Assembly: GCA_035315885.1 (NCBI GenBank)
Contig: DATFXM010000194.1
Span: 186,001-250,000 of the forward strand
Reading direction: 5' to 3'
DNA: 64,000 bases
Source of the DNA: DATFXM01 sp035315885
Lineage (GTDB): Bacteria > Acidobacteriota > Blastocatellia > UBA7656
The notes under the pieces are model-generated. The model had not been told where the DNA came from. It was given only the letters and a program-made list of their open reading frames with translations, and made no database searches. The position numbers were made by a program, and so were the translations under genes. Positions 27,752 to 33,267 of the stretch are shown in pieces; the first letter of the stretch is position 1; every line of letters starts with the position of its first letter.

Positions 27752-27767
27752 AGGCACGGACCTTGCA
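27752..27767 (+). promoter_or_regulatory. Sigma-54 (-24/-12) promoter
   Basis: AGGCACGGACCTTGCA matches the TGGCACG-N4-TTGCA consensus at all positions but the first, with GG at 27753-27754 and GC at 27765-27766 and the required 10 bases between. Predicted start is near 27778. The gene just upstream encodes a sigma-54 activator. Confidence 0.82.
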
Positions 27768-27783
27768 CAAGTCATAGCGAAGG

Positions 27784-27836
27784 CAGGGCTGAGGCGATCA
27801 GGTGAGGGGTTGCCGAGGCCAGGCCGTTAAGCCCTG
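27784..27836 (+). other. Leader hairpin next to the first micro-ORF ribosome site
   Basis: CAGGGCT (27784-27790) pairs with AGCCCTG (27830-27836), a 7-bp stem that closes one base before AAGGAGAG, the ribosome-binding site of the micro-ORF at 27852. It could influence translation of that ORF. Confidence 0.4.
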
Positions 27837-27851
27837 AAAGGAGAGACAACC

Positions 27852-27914
27852 ATGTGCAACTCAAGCTTCCACCTGAACGAAGGACGAATTCTTTGCGATG
27901 TCCAAGCGCAATAA
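27852..27914 (+). CDS. Micro-ORF 1 under the sigma-54 promoter (20 residues)
   Basis: ATG 27852 follows AAGGAGAG with a spacing of about 7 bases. The product would be MCNSSFHLNEGRILCDVQAQ, with Cys2 and Cys15 and no similarity I recognise. It is the first ORF of the transcript predicted from the -24/-12 promoter. Its start context is stronger than that of many full genes in the window, but coding status rests only on the ribosome site and location. It could be a leader peptide, a secreted or modified peptide, or non-coding. Confidence 0.4.
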   Translation: MCNSSFHLNEGRILCDVQAQ

Positions 27915-28005
27915 GAGGTAAGAAATCGACCTTTTGTTCAGCCACCGACAGAGGTGCGAAATTAGTTAATAGTCACCTCGTCGTCAGCCAAAGGAGAAAC
28001 AAAGA

Positions 28006-28089
28006 ATGGTTGCGAATGGACTCCAGGCTAAGATCGGAGTGATCTTTGATGAGGTCGGGATCGAAGAAGTAGTCGCTCCCCGTTTTTAG
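28006..28089 (+). CDS. Micro-ORF 2 under the sigma-54 promoter (27 residues)
   Basis: ATG 28006 follows AAAGGAGAAAC with good spacing. The 27-residue product begins MVANGLQAKIGVIFDEVGIE and ends VVAPRF; it is hydrophobic and acidic with no cysteines. It is separated from micro-ORF 1 by 91 bases, and the same kind of purine-rich ribosome site precedes both, which argues for selection on translation. Not recognised as any known family. It could be a signal, toxin or precursor peptide; no evidence chooses among these. Confidence 0.45.
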   Translation: MVANGLQAKIGVIFDEVGIEEVVAPRF

Positions 28090-28122
28090 GACCTCTGAAG
28101 CATCAGCACGAGTTCGTAGGCA

Positions 28123-28320
28123 CCGCAGGCGTGGTGAGGGACCCGCCTGCGGCGGCCTCGTTCTCTGCAATGGCCGCACGAATTGAAAGAAAGACGAGCG
28201 CTGGGCTCGACTGTCCTGCATTTGTCGAGCTCAGCCCCCTAATCAAAGAATCGGCCTCGCGAGACACTCCCGACGGCGCCCAAGACAAAATCGCCCCGGT
28301 CGCCGAATTCGAACACCGGG
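28123..28320 (+). ncRNA. Candidate structured RNA with three hairpins
   Basis: Three successive stems: CCGCAGGCG/CGCCTGCGG (28123-28131 with 28144-28152, perfect 9 bp), GCTGGGCTCGAC/GTCGAGCTCAGC (28200-28211 with 28224-28235, 11 of 12 pairs) and CCCGGT/ACCGGG (28295-28300 with 28315-28320). They lie downstream of micro-ORF 2 in the transcript predicted from the sigma-54 promoter. The region also holds a weak 68-codon ORF (28131-28337). Whether it is RNA, degraded gene or both is not decided by the sequence. Confidence 0.35.
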
Positions 28321-28339
28321 CCACAACTCGAATCTAGCG

Positions 28340-28707
28340 CGAATCGGCACCGAGTCAGACGTGTGCTCGAAATCACGTCCGGTGGTTCGCCTTAACAACA
28401 GCGAACACCCGTGCCGTCGTGGCGCATCGATGCGGCTCGGCAAAAATATTCACCGACTATTCAGTACGTACTGATGCGATATAAGTCGCACTCGGCGCTG
28501 GGCTGTTTGAGTGCCCGAGGTTTGAATCTGCGCCCTTCTTTCACGTTGTCATCGGGCGTCGCCACGAAAAGTTTGCGAGTCGGCCGCTCGCAACACCACG
28601 ATGAAGTCGGGGCACAATGATTGCGAAAGATGCGCCGTGAGCTTTCAGCCGGTGCGGCTCGAGCAACTCTCCTGCCGAGGGCACCGCACCGCTAAGGCTC
28701 ACGAACT
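28340..28707. other. Gene-free stretch between candidate RNA and repeat array
   Basis: I see no convincing gene. There is a 12-bp perfect palindrome CAGTACGTACTG at about 28458-28469, close to a TGCGA...TCGCA dyad. ORFs here are short and lack ribosome sites. Confidence 0.4.
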
Positions 28708-28710
28708 TGT

Positions 28711-28780
28711 TGAGTGCTGAGTGCTGAGTGCTGAGTGCTGAGTGCTGAGTGCTGAGTGCTGAGTGCTGAGTGCTGAGTGC
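28711..28780. repeat. Ten perfect tandem copies of the heptamer TGAGTGC
   Basis: Exactly 70 bases of uninterrupted TGAGTGC, the cleanest heptamer array in the window. Confidence 0.97.
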
Positions 28781-28828
28781 CAAGCCCGACGGAATTGCGG
28801 AAGGGCCGATCAAACCAGGTTTCCGGAC

Positions 28829-29075
28829 GCAACCCTTTCAGGGTTGCAGAGATTTGACCAACTTGACCCAGGGTAGCCGCAGACGGCAACCCTGGGCTGG
28901 ACGACGCAACCCCTTCGGGGTTCCAGAGATTTGACCAACTTGACCCAGGGTAGCCGCGGACGGCAACCCTGGGCTGGACGACGCAACCCCTTCGGGGTTC
29001 CAGAGATTTGACCAACTTGACCCAGGGTAGCCGCAGACGGCAACCCTGGGCTGGACGACGCAACCCCTTCGGGGT
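28829..29075. repeat. Three full copies of the 77-bp repeat, opposite orientation
   Basis: Units begin at 28829, 28906 and 28983, with a partial fourth from 29060, spaced exactly 77 bases. They carry GCAACCCCTTCGGGGTT, a TTTGACCAACTTGACCC linker and the CCAGGGT...ACCCTGG dyad around GCCG. This is the reverse complement of the unit at 18.6 kb, with a different linker. Confidence 0.95.
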
Positions 29076-29123
29076 TGGCGCTCAGAACTCAGCATTGATA
29101 AAGCCGGCACTCACCATTTGATA

Positions 29124-29355
29124 AGTTCAGCACTCAGCACTCAGCACTCAGCACTCACGCTCAGCACTCACACTCGCACTCAGCACTCAGCACTCACACT
29201 CATACTCAGCGCTCACACTCACACTCGCACTCAGCACTCAGCACTCACGCTCAACACTCGCACTCAGCACTCACGCTCAGCACTCGCACTCAGCACTCAG
29301 CACTCAGCACTCAGAACTCAGAACTCAGCACTCAGAACTCAGAACTCAGAACTCC
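29124..29355. repeat. CAGCACT / CACTCGCA heptamer and hexamer arrays
   Basis: More than 200 bases made almost only of CAGCACT, CACACTC, CGCACTC and CAGAACT units, complementary to the array at 28711-28780, so the 28.7-29.4 kb region has long opposed arms flanking the 77-bp units. No gene. Confidence 0.93.
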
Positions 29356-29404
29356 CCTCCTTCCCCAGAAACAAGTCTTGATCTATGCTATCCACAGTTA
29401 AAGG

Positions 29405-30067
29405 ATGGCCGATATAGAAGCCAACGAAACACTCTGTGATTGCGGCGCAAGACTCACGCCTAATCTGCGTTACTGCCTCTCTTGTTACCGCCCAGTTAAA
29501 AATCGCGATCAGATGCAGGCGCACTTCAACGCTGCCCGAGCCGTGGACACTACCAGACGCTTCGACCCAACCACCGTTTTCCTGCCCGAAGTGCACGAAG
29601 CTCTCGCAAAACGCGCGAGACGACGCAAACGGCTCCTCGTCGCAGGACTGATCGCGGTGTTGTTGATAGTCGCTGGTCTCTTTGCGTTCGATTCGATCCA
29701 TCGCCGGCGCCAGTTGGCGGAGCGCGCACAGTCCCGGGAGAGAATGGCGCAGCGAGAACTCGCGATGTTGGCCGACGGTCTCGAGAGGTTCAAGGCTGAC
29801 GTAGGCCGCTATCCGACCGAACAGGAAGGACTCGCGTCGCTCACTCGCAGGCCCTCAAAAAACTCTTCGGTCGATGTAGCGCAGGCGGGCGACTGGATGG
29901 GCCCTTACATAGAAGGCGTCTTTGAAGTCGACCCTTGGGGTAACGACTACGTCTATCGCCTGGTGGACAACGGCGCAGCTTTCGAACTGATCTCATACGG
30001 CCCTCAAGGCGACTCCGGCGCGGGTAAAGTGTTGCGCGCGGCGCCACCTCGTGAAATATTGCGTTGA
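29405..30067 (+). CDS. Zinc-ribbon membrane protein with a GspG-like C-terminal domain
   Basis: 220 residues. An N-terminal zinc ribbon (CDCGARL...YCLSCYRP, about 13-33) is followed by one transmembrane helix (about 80-98, LLVAGLIAVLLIVAGLFAF) and then a GspG/pseudopilin major-domain pattern (LKRFKADVGRYPTEQEGL-like start, PYIEGVFEVDPWGNDYVYR, SYGPQGDSGAG). The type III prepilin signal (GFTLIE) is absent, so this is not a conventional pseudopilin. It may be a tip or adaptor of a type II-like system anchored with its ribbon in the cytoplasm; function not assigned. Confidence 0.75.
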   Translation: MADIEANETLCDCGARLTPNLRYCLSCYRPVKNRDQMQAHFNAARAVDTTRRFDPTTVFLPEVHEALAKRARRRKRLLVAGLIAVLLIVAGLFAFDSIHRRRQLAERAQSRERMAQRELAMLADGLERFKADVGRYPTEQEGLASLTRRPSKNSSVDVAQAGDWMGPYIEGVFEVDPWGNDYVYRLVDNGAAFELISYGPQGDSGAGKVLRAAPPREILR

Positions 30068-30215
30068 TCGTCTGAAGTGGCGACTCATCGTCGACCGCCG
30101 TTCAGAACGGCGGATCCCACGGCTGGCCTGGCACACAAAAGCGCGAAAACTTATCTCGGCTGCCGTGATCGCTTTGTAGCAAGGGCCGTCATCATGGATA
30201 ATTAAGCCGAAGATA

Positions 30216-30800
30216 ATGCGAGTGACTGATACGACAACCCGGGCTGAGGCGGGACCGGGGATCGGAACTCTTGGATCACCCCTGGCCGAACTGTCTCACA
30301 GAATAGACCGGCTCACCGCAGTTCCGACCCTTGCAGAAGTCGAGGCGTGGTTCTCCCAGCTCACAATCCGCCCTCGAGATTACGAATCCTACCGGGTTTT
30401 CACCGAACGAAAGTACGCTCGAAATCTGATCGCTCGCAGCGAGTTTGCAGAGCTGTTGCTATTGTGTTGGCGCGCCGGCCAGCGGACTCCGATTCATGAT
30501 CACGGCGGCTCAATAGGCGTTGTGATGGTGTGTGAGGGTCTGCTCAACGAAACTATGTACGAGCGCGACGCCGACGGGCGAGTTCGTCCTTACAACACGC
30601 ATCGGTGGTCCCCGGGTGGAATCACTGGCGCGGACGTTCCCGATATTCATCAGCTGTTGAATCTTCAACCCTCGGGCCGGGACATGGTGACCCTGCATTG
30701 CTACGCACCTCCGTTATCGGTGCTGAATACTTTTTCCCTCCGGAGCACGAGGGTTGGACGTTGGCGGGAAGGTTACTTCATTGGCGGCGCCGGCATCTGA
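30216..30800 (+). CDS. Cysteine dioxygenase family protein
   Basis: Non-haem iron cupin that oxidises cysteine to cysteine sulfinic acid. The 194 residues carry the 3-His iron site: His94 and His96 in PIHDHGGS and His145 in DIHQLLN, with the GVVMVCEGLLNETMY cupin strand between. The Cys-Tyr crosslink seen in mammals is not predictable here. Preceded by a possible weak ribosome site. Its genomic neighbours do not show a cysteine pathway. Confidence 0.88.
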   Translation: MRVTDTTTRAEAGPGIGTLGSPLAELSHRIDRLTAVPTLAEVEAWFSQLTIRPRDYESYRVFTERKYARNLIARSEFAELLLLCWRAGQRTPIHDHGGSIGVVMVCEGLLNETMYERDADGRVRPYNTHRWSPGGITGADVPDIHQLLNLQPSGRDMVTLHCYAPPLSVLNTFSLRSTRVGRWREGYFIGGAGI

Positions 30801-30830
30801 TCTGCAAACTCGATAAGGGAGTTTCCAATA

Positions 30831-31532
30831 ATGTTCAACAAAGTGAAGGCGCGGGCGGCCACGGGATTTTGCGCCCTGACCGCCATCCTGGTTGGCACTT
30901 TGGTGTTGACGCCGCACGGAGGATCCTTTGCCCAATCAGGCCGGAAGATCCCCAAAAAGCCACCCGGCACTCAGCAGCAGGACTCACCGCCGCCATCCGA
31001 TTCAAGCAAGTCCAAAGAAGCATCGAACGACAATCAGTCAGATAACAAGAAGCCCGCGATACCGGTGGCGGTCGTCAGCAACGTGGCTTTCGTCGGAAGT
31101 TACGATCTGCAGCTTGCCGGGCTGGTTACGGATGGAATACTCTCGCGGCTCTCTGAAACCCACGCAGTGCAGGCCAGCACCGCTGGAACGAATTTGAATC
31201 GCAAGGAGGCGAGCGACCTCGCGAAGAAATCAACCGACACTTACGTCCTGTGGTTCGAGTTGCAGGCCGACGTGATCGATAGTCGGTCCAGTATAGGTGG
31301 AGTTGATCCCAGAAGCATGTATGTTGATTTCGTAGTTTTCGCGCCGGGGAGCAACAAACAGAAGACGTCCGGTCACGTGTATCAGCGCGGGCGAGGTCAG
31401 GGCGGAATTCCTGGTAATGGACCGTCGTCCACCTGGACCGTCGAATACTCGCTTCGCAACGCCGGGCGTGAGACAGCCGACCGGCTGCTGGATGCACTGG
31501 GGTTGGCATCGCTGCCCCAGATACCTCATTAG
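30831..31532 (+). CDS. Secreted protein of unknown function
   Basis: 233 residues; the first 34 form a signal peptide (VLTPHGGSFAQSG). A Lys/Pro/Ser-rich linker (about 36-70) precedes a mixed alpha/beta domain that begins IPVAVVSNVAFVGSYDLQ. A GGIPGNGPSSTWTVEYSLRN segment is characteristic but unrecognised. It lies 31 bases after the dioxygenase gene and 67 before the FeS-NrfD gene, so it may belong to either unit. Confidence 0.6.
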   Translation: MFNKVKARAATGFCALTAILVGTLVLTPHGGSFAQSGRKIPKKPPGTQQQDSPPPSDSSKSKEASNDNQSDNKKPAIPVAVVSNVAFVGSYDLQLAGLVTDGILSRLSETHAVQASTAGTNLNRKEASDLAKKSTDTYVLWFELQADVIDSRSSIGGVDPRSMYVDFVVFAPGSNKQKTSGHVYQRGRGQGGIPGNGPSSTWTVEYSLRNAGRETADRLLDALGLASLPQIPH

Positions 31533-31599
31533 ATCCTCTATTGCTGAGCGCCAACCTGCAAAACAAGACAGGCCACGAGTAGTTCGGCCGGAACACCGA

Positions 31600-33144
31600 A
31601 TGAAATACGGCTTCGTAATAGACCATCGCAAATGCATCGGATGCCACGCCTGCACCATCGCTTGCAAGTCCGAGCATCAAGTTCCGGTGGGCTCGTTCAG
31701 GACCTGGGTCAAATACATTGAAGAGGGTTCTTACCCGGACACACGTCGCCACTTCGCGGTTCTGCGTTGCAATCATTGCGAGAATGCACCCTGCGTCACC
31801 ATCTGTCCGGTCAGAGCTCTGTTCAAGCGGGACAATGGAATTGTCGATTTCGACGGCGACCGCTGCATCGGCTGCAAGGCGTGTATGCAAGCCTGTCCAT
31901 ACGATGCGCTGTATATAAATCCAAATACCAATACCGCCGAGAAGTGCAACTACTGCGCGCATCGCGTCGAAAATCTGATCGAGCCGGCATGCGTGATCGT
32001 TTGTCCGGTTCAGGCAATAATCTCCGGAGACCTGGACGACCCTTCATCGCACATCTCGAGGCTCGTGGCTACTGAGTCCACGCTTGTTCGGAAACCCGAA
32101 GCCAGAACAAATCCAAAGCTCTATTACATTGAAGCAAGCGATACGGCGCTGCGGCCGGCCGAGCAATCGCACGCCGGAGGATACATCTGGTCCGAAATCC
32201 AGATGGACGCGATTGCTCGTGATGCTCAGGCGCTGGCTGCCTCCGAAGCGAAGGCCCGCACCACCTACGACGTTTCGCACGACCGGCCGTGGGGATGGAA
32301 GGTCTCGGCTTATCTCTGGACCAAGTCGATCTCGGCCGGCGCGTTTCTGCTTGCGGCGATAGCGATACTGTTCGGATACGTTCGCGGTCAGAATTGGCTG
32401 TTCAACAGCGCGGCACCTCAGGTCGCGCTGGTGTTTCTTGGTCTGACACTCTTTCTATTGATCGCGGACCTTAAGCGTCCCGAAAGGTTTCTGAGAATCC
32501 TGCTTTGGCCGCAATGGAAGTCATGGCTTGTGGTTGGAGGGTACATACTGCTGGCCTACGGAGCGATCGCCGGCGGGTGGCTCCTGCTTCAGTGGTTTAC
32601 TACCGATGCCGACCTGGACGCGGCGGTCGTCGGCGTTGGCGGAGTTGTTGCAGCGGCTGCTGCGGTGTACTCGGCATTTCTCTTTCGCCAGGCGCGGGGC
32701 CGGGTATTTTGGCACAGCCCCATCGTTGCATTTCATTTGTTTGTTCAGGCGTTGTTGGCCGGCGCGGCCGCGCTTATGGTAGTACTCGCGGTCGATTCTG
32801 CCCTCGAAGGGAATCTGCTCTTCGGCTCGAGCTATGTCTTCTTGCAATACGAACTGGCGGGAAGCCTCGTCGCTCATCTCATACTGATGACTGGCGAAGT
32901 ATTCATGCCGGAAGAGAGCGCCGAACGAAAACGAGCCGCGCGGTTGATAAGCCACGGCATATTTGCCTGGAGATTTTGGTTGGGCTGCGTGGTCATCGGC
33001 GGGTTGATTCCGTTGGCGATGGCCATCAGAGGCTTCGAACAGATGCCCGCAGTGGCGATCCCCGCTTGTGTTGCCGCCCTCGCGGGGCTGCTGCTCTGGG
33101 AACATATCTGGGTACAGGCGGGACAGGCGGTCCCGCTTAGCTGA
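31600..33144 (+). CDS. Fused 4Fe-4S dicluster / NrfD-type membrane subunit
   Basis: 514 residues. The first 200 are an NrfC/DmsB-like electron-transfer domain with four cysteine motifs (CIGCHACTIAC, CNHCENAPCVTIC, CIGCKACMQAC, CNYC...CVIVC), giving four 4Fe-4S clusters. From about 260 on are 8 or so transmembrane helices of the NrfD/PsrC type that exchange electrons with quinone. These domains are usually separate proteins; here they are one. ATG 31600 starts MKYGFVIDHRKCIGC; an in-frame extension upstream overlaps the preceding gene and is unlikely. The Mo-subunit gene follows 123 bases later. Confidence 0.9.
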   Translation: MKYGFVIDHRKCIGCHACTIACKSEHQVPVGSFRTWVKYIEEGSYPDTRRHFAVLRCNHCENAPCVTICPVRALFKRDNGIVDFDGDRCIGCKACMQACPYDALYINPNTNTAEKCNYCAHRVENLIEPACVIVCPVQAIISGDLDDPSSHISRLVATESTLVRKPEARTNPKLYYIEASDTALRPAEQSHAGGYIWSEIQMDAIARDAQALAASEAKARTTYDVSHDRPWGWKVSAYLWTKSISAGAFLLAAIAILFGYVRGQNWLFNSAAPQVALVFLGLTLFLLIADLKRPERFLRILLWPQWKSWLVVGGYILLAYGAIAGGWLLLQWFTTDADLDAAVVGVGGVVAAAAAVYSAFLFRQARGRVFWHSPIVAFHLFVQALLAGAAALMVVLAVDSALEGNLLFGSSYVFLQYELAGSLVAHLILMTGEVFMPEESAERKRAARLISHGIFAWRFWLGCVVIGGLIPLAMAIRGFEQMPAVAIPACVAALAGLLLWEHIWVQAGQAVPLS

Positions 33145-33267
33145 TTCAGAACGCAAGATTTTCTGGTTAGAGGATTCGAGTTAGAGGATTCGAGTGGACC
33201 GCATCAGCCAATATGAAGTGCGCGAGTTATACAGTGCGCCGGATAGAAAGCGGACTCACGACCAACA

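Noticed and set aside
28131..28337. A 68-codon open frame starting at GTG inside the gene-poor stretch after the sigma-54 promoter
   Set aside because: No ribosome site, and the frame overlaps the hairpins; the opposite strand also reads open for a similar length, a sign of composition rather than coding. Kept only as part of the candidate RNA.
28517..28536. GAGGTTTGAATC, resembling a tRNA T-arm
   Set aside because: The flanking bases do not pair into a T-stem and no acceptor or anticodon arm can be built.
28711..29355. CRISPR-like array
   Set aside because: The 77-bp units and heptamers are strictly tandem without unique spacers, and there are no cas genes.
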